From contig CAZPUJ010000716.1 of assembly GCA_964589725.1 (NCBI GenBank), forward strand, positions 1 through 38,332: 38,332 bases of DNA, read 5' to 3'. Numbering within the stretch: position 1 is the stretch's first letter; each line of letters opens with the position of its first letter. Positions 16,849-26,099 of this stretch are shown here, in pieces. The notes under the pieces were generated by a model. That model saw only the letters and a program-made list of their open reading frames with translations, was not told the DNA's origin and made no database searches. The DNA is from CAYSHJ01 sp964589725 (GTDB lineage Bacteria > Planctomycetota > Planctomycetia > Planctomycetales > Planctomycetaceae). The position numbers and the translations under genes are program-made.

Positions 16849-18666
16849 GTGAAGCCAATGGTCGCACTGCTTTTGATCGGACTATTCGCGGCCGAGGTGG
16901 TTGCCGAGCCACCCCAGACGAAGTCACTTCCAACACCGACCAAGGATTCCGCGAACGCTCCGACCCAGCAGGGAGTGATCGTGGCCGCTTCGGATGCGAA
17001 CAGCGCGGCTCAGCGGCTCAAAACGCTCATCACTCAGGACACGGGGCTGACTTTCACGATCGTCAGTCCAAGTCAGAAGCCAGACGCGAGTGACCTCCAG
17101 TTTGTGTTCTGCACGAAAGCAACGCGCTCCGAAGTGAGGCACTTGCTGCCTGCGGCTACTCTGAGTGCTGATCTCCAGCCGCAAGGCTTTCTGATTTCCA
17201 CCGATCCCCAGACGACACGGGTCGTGGTGGTCGGCGGCGATACGGACGGCCTGCGATACGGCGTGGGCGCGTTATGGCATTACCACTGCGCGCTGGACGG
17301 CAAGAGGATCGTGCCACAAAGCCCGCTGTCGATCGTCAAAGCGCCGGCATTTCCCAAGCGCATGTTTTGGAACTGGACTCACTGCACGAACTGGGATGAC
17401 GATCTAAGAAAAATCCATCAGACCAAGCATGTGGATGCCAACGGCACGCTGGAACCGTACCTCGCGCAGCCCAATGGTTTTGTCGATACGTTTCAGAAGG
17501 TCGTCGATTTTCAGGCGGATCATAAACTCAACGGACTGATCGTCTGGGGCTTCATCAACGACGCTCATGGCGGACTGGCGACGGCTCAGTCGGTCAGCAA
17601 ATACGCCAAAGCCAACGGGGTGAAGATCCTGCCGGGCATCGGAACGATGGGTTACGGCGGCTTCTATTTCGGAGGCGATCATCCCTTCAACATCAACACG
17701 TTTCTGGCCAAGCATCCGCAAGTCCGCTTGATGGTGCAGGCCGATGGCAAAGACATGCCCGGCACGCCGTGTCCCAGCGATCCGGTCTTTCAGCAGTGGC
17801 TCCGCGACGGGGCCGAGTGGTATTTCAAAACGCTCAAGGACATTGGCGGTGTGAATCTGGAGCACGGCGATTTTTTCCAATGCCATTGCCCGCGCTGCAA
17901 GATGCAAAGATCGCTGCCGGAGAACGATCAGAACTACCACTGGGACATGATGGTGACACAGGTGCCGGTGATCGAACGCGGGCTAAAGATCAATCCTGAG
18001 TTGTGGTACTCGTATGCCTGCTACGACTCGTACAACACCGCGCTGCTCAGCAACCCACCCAAGTTTCTCGCTCAATATCCCAAGGCGGCGATCACGCAGT
18101 GGACTTACACCAAGATGATCGCTGATCCGATCTTGAATCCGTCAGGCTCGTGGCCGCTCAGCCTCCGTCCGCCGGCCGGGACGAATCATTCTGTCGGCTT
18201 ATTGCATCAAGGGAGTCATTGGGATGTGAAACGCCAATGGTGGGGCGAGTCGGACAAATCGGACGTTGCCTTTGGCGGCACATACTCGTTGGTGAGCGAC
18301 TTGATCCAGCAGACCTGTCACCGAGCGATCGAGGACAAATCGGAGGGCCTGCAAATCATCGGTCAGATCGGTGCCGCCAGTCCGCAGAATGAGTTGAACT
18401 ACTTGGCTCTGGAAGCTTTTAGCTGGAACCCACAGCTCGATTATCAAACGTGGATCGATCGAGAACTCGCGCCTCTCTACGGCGGGCCGAAGTTGTCCAG
18501 AAGGTACTACGAACTTGTCAGCAACATCACGCGACAGCCGCAGGAAATTGCGAGCGATCTACGCGAGGCACAACAGAACCTCGCAAAAGCAGCCGACCCG
18601 CGACAGGCACGGCGGTGGGCGAACCTGATTTCGGAACTGCGGCGGCGACAGGCTTTGATACAATAA
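16849..18666 (+). CDS. Secreted GH20/GH84-like glycosidase family protein
   Basis: 605 residues. I set the start at the GTG at 16849 because AAAGGAG sits 9 nt upstream and it opens a signal peptide (VKPMVALLLIGLFAAEVVAE); ATGs at 16789 and 16831 lie upstream of or within that site. Residues ~30-150 resemble the alpha/beta domain that precedes GH20 catalytic barrels (QGFLISTDPQTTRVVVVGGD, then LRYGVGALWHY). A TIM-barrel follows, with YGGFYFGGDHPF, NLEHGDFFQCHCPRCKM and ALEAFSWNPQLDY. An acidic pair in NLEHGDFF could be catalytic. Likely periplasmic hydrolysis of an amino-sugar glycan; the exact GH family is uncertain. Confidence 0.8.
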   Translation: MKPMVALLLIGLFAAEVVAEPPQTKSLPTPTKDSANAPTQQGVIVAASDANSAAQRLKTLITQDTGLTFTIVSPSQKPDASDLQFVFCTKATRSEVRHLLPAATLSADLQPQGFLISTDPQTTRVVVVGGDTDGLRYGVGALWHYHCALDGKRIVPQSPLSIVKAPAFPKRMFWNWTHCTNWDDDLRKIHQTKHVDANGTLEPYLAQPNGFVDTFQKVVDFQADHKLNGLIVWGFINDAHGGLATAQSVSKYAKANGVKILPGIGTMGYGGFYFGGDHPFNINTFLAKHPQVRLMVQADGKDMPGTPCPSDPVFQQWLRDGAEWYFKTLKDIGGVNLEHGDFFQCHCPRCKMQRSLPENDQNYHWDMMVTQVPVIERGLKINPELWYSYACYDSYNTALLSNPPKFLAQYPKAAITQWTYTKMIADPILNPSGSWPLSLRPPAGTNHSVGLLHQGSHWDVKRQWWGESDKSDVAFGGTYSLVSDLIQQTCHRAIEDKSEGLQIIGQIGAASPQNELNYLALEAFSWNPQLDYQTWIDRELAPLYGGPKLSRRYYELVSNITRQPQEIASDLREAQQNLAKAADPRQARRWANLISELRRRQALIQ

Positions 18667-18686
18667 ATTCTTCACCGAGCACTACC

Positions 18687-20300
18687 ATGCACCTTCTTCT
18701 GTTTCGCCGCTTCGTCTGGCTCGCCCTCGGCTTTGCGTTCCTGTTGGCTGTGTTACTCGGTGTGGTGTTCGGAAGTGTTCACGATGCAAGGGCCGATGAG
18801 CCGTCGTTTCGCGCGGCTGTGCAGGTTGAGTTTGGCGATGATGTCGGGCAGGACTTCGGCAGTCTCTTCGAGGTGCAGGATGCCGCGGGCTGGGTGATTC
18901 TCGGTGCTGGGTTTCCGAGCGTCTTCAACACCTGCGTCCGGCTTGATCGGTTCTCGCTGCAGTTTTACGTCCGGCCGAACCAGGCTGTGAACTCGGAGAA
19001 GGAACTGCTACCTCGGCCGAGTGCGATCGCTCATCAGTCGATTCAGGACCGCGACGGACAGCTCTACAGTTGGAGCTACCACCTCGACAAAACGGTGCGA
19101 CGTTGGGATGCCGACGCCAAGCAGTGGCGCGAAGACCCGATCCTCGACAAGGAGAAGAACAAATTCGGTGACGGCTTCATGAGCGTGGCCGGTAAGCCGC
19201 TCGTCTTTCAAAACGGACAGGCCACCTATGACGGAAGGCTCATTCTTCCGAGGCCGGCGAGCGGCGACTATTCGACGTTCTATTACGCTCACGGGCACAT
19301 ATTCTTCTATCACTCATTGCGGTCGGACAAGGACGGGTTCACGAAGGTCGTGGCCGCTCCTTGGAAACCGGGGCAAGAGCGTATCGATGTCGCTGGCGCG
19401 AAAGTCTTGAACGCTCGCGTCCCGAACGAAACGACATTCACTTGGGGGCAACTCAATGGCAAGGTGCTGACCGTTTCCAACTACGGCAATGTTTATGTCT
19501 TCGACGGTCAGGAGTGGCGCGTGCTGCGCGAGAACGAACCGAACAAGAGCTATCAGGTTTATTCGACGGTGAACTTTCAGGGGGACTTGCTGCTCGGACA
19601 TTATCCGAGCGGTCGGCTGCTGCGTTTCGACGGCACGACCCTGACCGAGATCGCCGACTGGCCGCCGGTGATGCCGGGAGTCGCCGGTTATTCCCGCGAG
19701 GCTCAGAGCACGATGCTGTATCGCGGCGACCTGTACGTCGGCGTCTGGCCTTGGGCCGAGCTGTGGCGGTACGAACGTGACTCGCAGAAATGGACTCTGG
19801 CGAGCCGCATGTTCTCGCAGCCCGCGCTGACCGATCAGTCCGGCCATCCGTATCAGAAGGAGATTGAGGAACACAATCGAGCCAACAAGGCTGCGGTGGT
19901 GATCAACGAATGGGGCCAGCGAATCTGCGGACTGGCCCCATGGCGCGACTCGCTGATGATCGCCACGTCGGCCAAAGGCCCGATGCCGCAGGATCGGTCG
20001 CTCCCGTTTCTCACCGATGCGGTCTATGCGGAATACGGCCGCGTGTGGCGATATCACCTGCCGGGCCACCTGAGCGCGCCGCTGTCGTACAAACCAGGTC
20101 GTACGCAGGTGCAATGCGTTCTGAAACGCGACCGACTGCAAGTCTGGCAAGACGGCAAACTCGTCGCGGAGACGCTCATCGATCCCCGCCTGATTGCGGA
20201 CCTCAAACCGACCAAGATCGTCTGGGGAGAAGGTCTGCACGGGCGAGCCGCTTGCAAGCTCACCGAAACGGAAGCGATGCTGCGGAGAACAGACAAGTAG
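18687..20300 (+). CDS. Secreted propeller/kelch-like protein, relative of 3372-5126
   Basis: 537 residues from the ATG at 18687, 20 bp after the GH20-like gene. The N-terminus is a signal anchor (LLLFRRFVWLALGFAFLLAV). Kelch-like blades follow (VYVFDGQEWRVLRENEPN, LLLGHYPSGRLLRFDGTTLT, LYVGVWPWAELWRYERD). The end (VQCVLKRDRLQVWQDGKLVA) parallels the LamG tail of the gene at 3372, so the two share an architecture of a split lectin half around a propeller. Its last ~100 bp recur in degenerate form at 21851-21957. Inferred role: surface or periplasmic glycan binding beside the glycosidases. Confidence 0.82.
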   Translation: MHLLLFRRFVWLALGFAFLLAVLLGVVFGSVHDARADEPSFRAAVQVEFGDDVGQDFGSLFEVQDAAGWVILGAGFPSVFNTCVRLDRFSLQFYVRPNQAVNSEKELLPRPSAIAHQSIQDRDGQLYSWSYHLDKTVRRWDADAKQWREDPILDKEKNKFGDGFMSVAGKPLVFQNGQATYDGRLILPRPASGDYSTFYYAHGHIFFYHSLRSDKDGFTKVVAAPWKPGQERIDVAGAKVLNARVPNETTFTWGQLNGKVLTVSNYGNVYVFDGQEWRVLRENEPNKSYQVYSTVNFQGDLLLGHYPSGRLLRFDGTTLTEIADWPPVMPGVAGYSREAQSTMLYRGDLYVGVWPWAELWRYERDSQKWTLASRMFSQPALTDQSGHPYQKEIEEHNRANKAAVVINEWGQRICGLAPWRDSLMIATSAKGPMPQDRSLPFLTDAVYAEYGRVWRYHLPGHLSAPLSYKPGRTQVQCVLKRDRLQVWQDGKLVAETLIDPRLIADLKPTKIVWGEGLHGRAACKLTETEAMLRRTDK

Positions 20301-20446
20301 ACTGTGAGCAACGCGGGTTGTGAGCGGTAATTCGGGAAGCAAACTTCTGCTGCTCGTCAAAGTTGCTTGTTTCAGAATGCCGAACCTTCGTGATAAACTG
20401 CCGATGACTTTTCAGGCGTGATTCCGGAATCTCCGAGGAGCATCAG

Positions 20447-21850
20447 ATGCTACATCGTCGCGACGCCATGCTGCGATTGGGGTCCGCCGCGTGTGGTGCG
20501 CTTTCGCTGCCGCAATTGATGGCGTCGGAGCAGGCCGCCGCCGCGCCGAGCAAGAAAGACAAGTCGGCTCGGTCCTGCATCTTCCTCTTCGCGTGGGGAG
20601 GTCAACCGCAGCAGGACATGTGGGACGTAAAGCCCGAGGCTCCCGACGGCGTCCGCAGTCCGTTTCAGCCAATTGCCACGAACGCTCCGGGAATCCTACT
20701 CGGCGATCAGATGCCGCAGATCGCGAGGCAGGCCGACAAGCTGGCGATCGTTCGGTCGCTGACTCACAACATGACCGATCATCAGACGTCCGTGTATCAC
20801 GCGTTGACCGGCCGAGTGATGACACCTCCGCGAATCTTCCCCGCCAACGCTCGGATGCGATCCGACGTCCCGTCGGTCGGTTCGATGTTCTCGTACCTTG
20901 GCGACAAATCGCTGACCCCCGCCAGTTTTTCGATTCCTCGCGCCGTCGCGCATGACGGCTTGTTCTACGCGGGAACTCACGCCGGTTTTCTGGGTTCGAT
21001 GCACGATCCGATCGAGCTGGGACAGGTCTTCAACCATGTGCAAGTCGGGCCGCGTTCCGATCCGCCGACGATGCCTTTGACGTTGCCGAATGACATTTCG
21101 ATCGCTCGATTGCAAGCACGGCGCGGGCTGCGTGATCTGCTCGATACGGAAGACCGAGCCATGCAGCAGTCATCCGAAACCAAGGCCTTCGACAGCGTCT
21201 ACGAAACCGCGTACCGAATGCTGCATTCGCCGACCGTGAAGGACGCGTTGAATCTCGAACTCGAATCATCCGCCACGCGCGACCGCTACGGCCGCAACGA
21301 ATACGGCGAGAGTTTTCTCACGGCAAGGCGACTCGTCGAAGCGGGCGTGCGGTTCGTTTCGGTCAATTGGATGTTCATCACGCCCGCCGCCAAGGTCTAC
21401 AACGTCTGGGATGCTCACGGCGGACTCAACGATCTGGAATATGGCAAGACCGGCTACGGCATGTTGAAAGCCAACTACTGCCTGCCGGCGTTCGATCAAG
21501 CGTTCTCCGCGTTGCTGGAAGACCTCGCTCAGCGCGGCCTGCTAGACGAGACGCTCGTCGCCTGCGCCGGTGAGTTCGGTCGCACCCCGAAGATCAACGG
21601 CAACAACGGCCGCGATCACTGGCCGTATTGTTACTCAGCCGTCCTCGCTGGCGGCGGCATTCGCGGAGGCAGCGTCTACGGAGCGAGCGACAACCAAGCA
21701 GCCTACGTCAAAGACAACGCCGTGACTCCAGGCGACTATCTCGCCACGATCTGCGAAGCCTGCGGCCTCGACCCCGCCCGCGAAATCCACGACCTGGAAG
21801 GCCGCCCCTTCAAAATCTGCGACGGCGATCCGATCGCGGCGCTTCTGTAA
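20447..21850 (+). CDS. DUF1501 protein (Tat-like signal)
   Basis: 467 residues, ATG at 20447 with GAGGAG upstream. The N-terminus (LHRRDAMLRLGSAACGALSL) has a Tat-like twin-arginine region. The body has DUF1501 hallmarks, related to the alkaline-phosphatase/sulfatase fold: CIFLFAWGGQPQQDMWDVKP, a SPTVKDALNLELESSATRDR stretch, LLDETLVACAGEFGRTPKIN with NGRDHWPYCYSAVLAGGGI and GSVYGASDNQAAYVKDNAVT. Such genes usually follow a DUF1549/DUF1553 gene in Planctomycetota; here that partner is missing and the upstream neighbour is a propeller protein. Confidence 0.92.
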   Translation: MLHRRDAMLRLGSAACGALSLPQLMASEQAAAAPSKKDKSARSCIFLFAWGGQPQQDMWDVKPEAPDGVRSPFQPIATNAPGILLGDQMPQIARQADKLAIVRSLTHNMTDHQTSVYHALTGRVMTPPRIFPANARMRSDVPSVGSMFSYLGDKSLTPASFSIPRAVAHDGLFYAGTHAGFLGSMHDPIELGQVFNHVQVGPRSDPPTMPLTLPNDISIARLQARRGLRDLLDTEDRAMQQSSETKAFDSVYETAYRMLHSPTVKDALNLELESSATRDRYGRNEYGESFLTARRLVEAGVRFVSVNWMFITPAAKVYNVWDAHGGLNDLEYGKTGYGMLKANYCLPAFDQAFSALLEDLAQRGLLDETLVACAGEFGRTPKINGNNGRDHWPYCYSAVLAGGGIRGGSVYGASDNQAAYVKDNAVTPGDYLATICEACGLDPAREIHDLEGRPFKICDGDPIAALL

Positions 21851-21957
21851 GGCAAGACGGCAAACTCGGGACGGAGACGCCCATCGCTCCCACTTTGCAC
21901 GGGCGAGCCGCTTGCAAGCTCACCGAAACGGAATCGACGCTGCGGAGAAGAGATTAG
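21851..21957 (+). pseudogene. Degenerate copy of the 3' end of the 18687-20300 gene
   Basis: The 107 bp following the DUF1501 stop repeat the end of the propeller gene: both contain GGCAAGACGGCAAACTCG near the start and CACGGGCGAGCCGCTTGCAA further on, encoding LHGRAACKLTETE in both. The copy lacks ~48 bp present in the gene (between the CGATCCCC and CTGCACG regions) and carries scattered substitutions; it ends in TAG. It is a scar of a duplication whose other parts were lost, not a functional gene. Confidence 0.8.
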
Positions 21958-22082
21958 ACAGGCGAATGGGGACAGACGAATGAGACGAGTGTCGCTGAAG
22001 ATGAAGATGAAGCTGAAGCTGACCTGATTGCATGTGGTTCGATCGTCATTGTTTTCATTCGTCCGTCCCCATTCGCCTGTCT
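21956..22082. repeat. 127-bp palindromic element with near-perfect 28-bp ends
   Basis: 21956-21983 (AGACAGGCGAATGGGGACAG...) and 22055-22082 are inverted copies with one mismatch in 28 positions. The ~71 bp centre includes a short GAAGATGAAGATGAAGCTGAAG tract, which is a repeat of 3-6 bp units. There is no ORF. The form is that of a MITE or mobile palindrome inserted at the end of the duplicated gene scar. Confidence 0.75.
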
Positions 22083-22146
22083 AAAGTCCGCTAGGCCGCT
22101 CCCATCATCATCCCCTCGAAGGACACCCGTCAGGTTCCGATTCCGA

Positions 22147-23597
22147 ATGCTGCTGTCAGTGATTGTCGCCGGTTTGCTGTTGGGTGATGGGGCAATGGCG
22201 GAGGTGATTCGCTCCGGCAAGGGTTGGGCGATTCATGCTCAGCGCGAGTCGGCGGATTGGGCGAAGCTGGTCGTCGGAGGAAATCTGGTCGCGAAGAAGC
22301 TGGTGCGTACGGAAGCGGCTCCGAATGGTGATGAGCTGGCGATCGTGCCCGCTGTCGGTGAGGTCAAGCCGATTCCGCCGTCGCCCGTCATCACGACGGA
22401 GTACCGCGACTACGTCTTCGATCGCCGGGATCAGTTTCGGAAGATGACCGCGCCGGGAAATCTGTTGTTGGGGCGTGAGCTGCGTTACTCGCCACAGCCG
22501 ACGCAGTATCTGAACATCGACGACGACGATCCGCGCCAGTTGACCGACGGGAAATTCAGCGAGCGGATCGACGAGGCCATCTGGTTCGACCGTGTTATTG
22601 GCGAGAAAGCGACGTCCCCGAATACCAAACGATCCTGAAGGAGATCCGGTAGCAGGGTTTTCAGGTCGTGCAGATCGAATTCCCCGCAGGTGCGATCGAC
22701 AGGGATCGAACGCAGCAGGAGACTCTGTCGAATTACACCGACGGCAAATTCGTGGACGTCTGCCCAGACTATCGCGGACAGTATTACAAAAAGGAACACG
22801 CCAGCTTCGCTCAACACGCCGTCTGGATTCAGCCCGACATCATTTTCTACGACATCGAGGCGTATTGGCGCGGGGCCGTGAATGCGTCACTGTGCCAACG
22901 CTGCCGGGAACGATTTCAGGCGGGCAAGTTTGCCAGTTGGGATGAGTATCTCGCCGCGATGGGCCGCGAGATTCATGTCGAGATGAAGGCCACCATCGAA
23001 AAGTCGCTGGCCGATGCGGGAGTCAAACGGCCGATCGTCTACGGCAGCTACCGCACCGAGCCGATCACGCCGCTCAACGACGGACTCTTCGCCTTCGACA
23101 ACACCTATCCCGACTTGCTGCAAATGGCGATGCCCAGCCTGTACGTCGCCGGCAACCCACTGGCCGTCGCCGAAAGCATTTCTGCCAACCGCGCCCGGAT
23201 GAAAGCGAACGACATCATCCCGTGGCTGAGTACCGGCTGTTACGGCGAATACGACCCAGTACGAACCCGCGACATGATCCTCGAAGCGTTCGCCAACGGT
23301 GCTCGCGGAGTGACCTATTACTGGTACGGCCACTTCGACGCGGCCCATTTCAAGTCGCACGCCAAAGCGATCGACATCGTCGCCCCCATCGAAGACCTCT
23401 TCATGGACGGCACTCTGCTGACAGGCCTGAAGTGCGATCAAGCCCAGCTCAAACTCTGCGGCATGGGCCAAGGTTCGGAGCTTGCCGTGCTGGTCTGGAA
23501 CCACCACGGCGTCCCCCTCGGCACGAGCGTCACCGTTCAAACGTCGGCTCGATCAGGAACTCAAGTCTGGTTGCCAAAGAGCTTCCCACGCGGCTGA
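22147..23597 (+). pseudogene. Disrupted secreted glycosidase-like gene
   Basis: The first part (22147-22638) has a signal peptide (MLLSVIVAGLLLGDGAMAEV) and the start of a galactose-binding-like domain (YVFDRRDQFRKMTAPGN, QLTDGKFSERIDEAIWFDR). Homology then jumps to another frame near 22595 (ESDVPEYQTILKEIR), meets an in-frame TAG at 22650-22652 and resumes as QGFQVVQIEFP. The remaining ~300 residues to 23597 are a barrel-like region (VWIQPDIIFYDIEAYWRGAV, RGVTYYWYGHFDAAHFKSH). The binding domain is cut off after ~25 residues, so an internal deletion accompanies the shift. Two lesions plus the deletion mean it is non-functional unless a separate product starts at the internal ATG. Confidence 0.75.
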
Positions 23598-23826
23598 GTT
23601 TTTTGATCGCACGCCATCACACGATCGTTATTGCCGCGGTTTCCTCTGGGCAAGTTCAAGCGGCTGACGATTTTTGGTTCCGTCGACAGAGAAGCGGTGA
23701 TTGAAATCGCTCATAATCAGCGCCCACTGAATGTTCCGTTGCGGGTAACCTTGCTAGCTCACTCCCGGCAACCAATGGTCTGCCTGCAAGCACTCACACT
23801 CGTTTTCTTCAGAAGGATTGCGACAA

Positions 23827-25197
23827 ATGCCAACATCTCGACAGATATCGCGTCGTCAGTTTCTTCAAGGCATCGCCGCTGCGGGAGCCGCAAGCATTCT
23901 GCTCCCGTCGGCCAACCGAGCTTTCGGTTATCAATCGCCGAGCGAGCGGCCAGTCTTTGCGACGATCGGCCTGCGCAATCAAGGCTGGACGATCACCAGC
24001 AAGTCATTTGGCCACGCCGATTTCGCCGCTTTGGCCGATGTCGACGCGAACGTGCTGGCGGAGAACGTCGCCAAGGTGGAGAAGAGCCAGGGCAAGAAGC
24101 CCGATGCCTACAAGGACTACCGCAAGATTCTGGATCGGAAAGACATCGACGCGGTGATGATCGCCACGCCCGACCACTGGCACACGAAGATCGCGGTCGA
24201 AGCAATGCTCGCTGGCAAAGACGTCTACTGCGAAAAGCCGCTCACGTTGACGATCGACGAAGGCAAGCTGATTGAGAAGATCGTCAAGCAAACCGGCCGA
24301 GTCTTTCAGGTCGGCACGATGCAGCGAACCGAGATTGACCTGCGTTTCCTGAAAGCGATCGCACTCATCCGAGACGGCCGCATCGGCACGGTGAAGAAGG
24401 TGACGTGCGGCATCGACCGCATGGAGGCTTCCCAGGTCATTCCGGAGGTGGCCGTTCCCGAACAGCTTGATTGGGACTTCTGGCTCGGTCCGGCCCCCAA
24501 GGTTCCGTATCGGGCTTTGCCGGAACTGCGAAAAGGTTACGGCGGCGGCGTGCCGCTCTACAGCAATTGCCACTATTCGTTCCGCAACTGGCACGAGTAC
24601 TCCGGCGGAAAGCTCACCGACTGGGGAGCACATCACGTCGACATTACATGCTGGGCGCTCGGAGCCACCGAAACGGGGCCGAGCAAAATCACGCCGGTCG
24701 AGTACAAGTTGCCGGTCGAGTACAAGGACGGCAATCCGACGGTCGCCGATCGGTACAACGCGGCGACTCAATTCACCATCCGCGCCGACATGCCCAACGA
24801 CGTGGAGTTGATCATCACCAGCGAAGGAGACAACGGCATTCTGTTCGAGGGAACGGAAGGTCGGTTCTTCGTCAACCGCGGCAAGCTCACCGGCAAGCCG
24901 GTGGAAGACCTGAAGGACAAACCTCTGCCGGAAGGGGCGATCGAAAAAGTCTACGGCGGCAAGATCAGCGCGAACCACACCGCCAACTTCATCGAAGGCA
25001 TGAAGTCGCGGAAGCAACCGATCTCCGATGTCTGGTCGCACAACCGCATGCTTGAGATCTGCCACCTCTCCAACATCGCGATGCGCCTGGGCCGCGAACT
25101 CAAGTGGGATCCCGTCAAACGCGAGATCATCGGTGACACTCAGGCGAACTCGTTCCTCTCGCGAGAAAACCGCAAGGGGTTCGAGATCAATCTGTAG
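23827..25197 (+). CDS. Tat-exported Gfo/Idh/MocA-family oxidoreductase
   Basis: 456 residues. The ATG at 23827 is preceded by AAGGA; a TTG at 23818 is less likely. Twin-arginine signal: ISRRQFLQGIAAAGAASILL. The Rossmann part lies at ~45-170 with DIDAVMIATPDHWHTKIAVE and the conserved YCEKPLTLTIDEGK (Lys of the EKP motif). The substrate-binding half includes FWLGPAPKVPYRALPELRKG and GGKLTDWGAHHVDITCWALG. Periplasmic members act on sugars or inositols with bound NAD(P). It closes the carbohydrate-related block. From 23598 to 23826 and from 25198 to 25443 I see no convincing gene. Confidence 0.93.
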   Translation: MPTSRQISRRQFLQGIAAAGAASILLPSANRAFGYQSPSERPVFATIGLRNQGWTITSKSFGHADFAALADVDANVLAENVAKVEKSQGKKPDAYKDYRKILDRKDIDAVMIATPDHWHTKIAVEAMLAGKDVYCEKPLTLTIDEGKLIEKIVKQTGRVFQVGTMQRTEIDLRFLKAIALIRDGRIGTVKKVTCGIDRMEASQVIPEVAVPEQLDWDFWLGPAPKVPYRALPELRKGYGGGVPLYSNCHYSFRNWHEYSGGKLTDWGAHHVDITCWALGATETGPSKITPVEYKLPVEYKDGNPTVADRYNAATQFTIRADMPNDVELIITSEGDNGILFEGTEGRFFVNRGKLTGKPVEDLKDKPLPEGAIEKVYGGKISANHTANFIEGMKSRKQPISDVWSHNRMLEICHLSNIAMRLGRELKWDPVKREIIGDTQANSFLSRENRKGFEINL

Positions 25198-25443
25198 TCC
25201 AGCGGTGAGAGTTGTCGTCGAAGCCGCCGAGGAATGGGACTCGTGGCTGGCAGCGCGATCGAAGCGGCGGCGGCGTTGAACCGCGCAGCCGCAACGCGAT
25301 CAGCTCGCCTTGTCGATTCGAGGCGATGACCACCTGCCAGACGATATTCATTCTTGCCGTCACTGCGGGGCTTCTGGCTGATGCGACATTCGAAGGGCAA
25401 CGGATCGAAGTCGTCCTGAATTGCGAGAAAGCAAAACAAGGCC

Positions 25444-25995
25444 ATGACACCTTCCATGCGACCACCGACTCCCGGCCGATACCGCCACTACAAGGGGAAC
25501 GAGTACACGCTCCTCGGCGTTGTTCGGCACAGCGAAACCGAAGAGGAACTGGTTCTCTACCGACAGGAATACGGCGATCACGCCCTTTGGGTGCGACCGA
25601 AGGAAATGTTCTTCGAATCGGTGACGGTGAATGGGCAGGAGATTCCCCGATTCCAGCTCTTGGGTGCCGACCAATCCCAACCGTCCAATCTCCTCGCCAA
25701 TATCCCGTCGAACCTGCCTCAAGAGTTTTTGGAAACGATCCTCAACCGACCGAAGTTGCGAATCGAACGGATCGTCTCTCAAGGCCAATCGTCACCCGCA
25801 GGCTTTTGGTACGATCAGGAGCAAGCGGAATTCGTGGTGTTGCTTCAAGGGGCTGCTCGATTGCGATTCGAAGACGGCGACGTCGAAATGACGCCCGGAT
25901 CGTACATCGACATCCCGGCTCACAAACGGCATCGTGTCGAGTGGACTTCACCCAACGAGCAAACGATTTGGTTGGCACTTCATTACGGAGATTGA
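25444..25995 (+). CDS. DUF1653-cupin fusion protein
   Basis: 183 residues from the ATG at 25444. Residues ~8-75 are DUF1653: PTPGRYRHYKGNEYTLLGVV, RHSETEEELVLYRQEYG, WVRPKEMFFESV and IPRFQLL. Residues ~95-183 form a cupin: RIERIVSQGQSSPAGFWYDQ, EFVVLLQGAARLRFEDGDVE, DIPAHKRHRVEWT. The DUF1653 module is normally a stand-alone ~70 residue protein, so its fusion to a cupin is unusual. In the second motif the His residues are kept (AHKRHRV), while motif 1 has few of the usual ligands, so metal binding is uncertain. Confidence 0.88.
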   Translation: MTPSMRPPTPGRYRHYKGNEYTLLGVVRHSETEEELVLYRQEYGDHALWVRPKEMFFESVTVNGQEIPRFQLLGADQSQPSNLLANIPSNLPQEFLETILNRPKLRIERIVSQGQSSPAGFWYDQEQAEFVVLLQGAARLRFEDGDVEMTPGSYIDIPAHKRHRVEWTSPNEQTIWLALHYGD

Positions 25996-26099
25996 TCGAC
26001 CGGATGACAAGCCCACGCCGAAAGTGTTTCAGTTCTTGGATGACGTGCTGAAGAAGTGAGCCCGTCTAATCGCTGAAACGTGTTTGGCCGATTTCTGGC

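Noticed and set aside
22650..22652. TAG as a recoded codon (pyrrolysine-like) in the glycosidase
   Set aside because: It lies beside a frameshift and a missing domain segment, so a pseudogene is simpler. By contrast, the TGA at 32364 has no such lesions.
23598..23826. Possible ORF continuing from the glycosidase pseudogene (23631-24275 frame)
   Set aside because: Most of this frame overlaps the oxidoreductase gene in another frame, and its translation has no recognisable domain.
25988..26059. Short open tail DRPDDKPTPKVFQFLDDVLKK after the DUF1653-cupin gene
   Set aside because: It could be a remnant of another gene, but ~21 codons without a start or a family match is too little to annotate.
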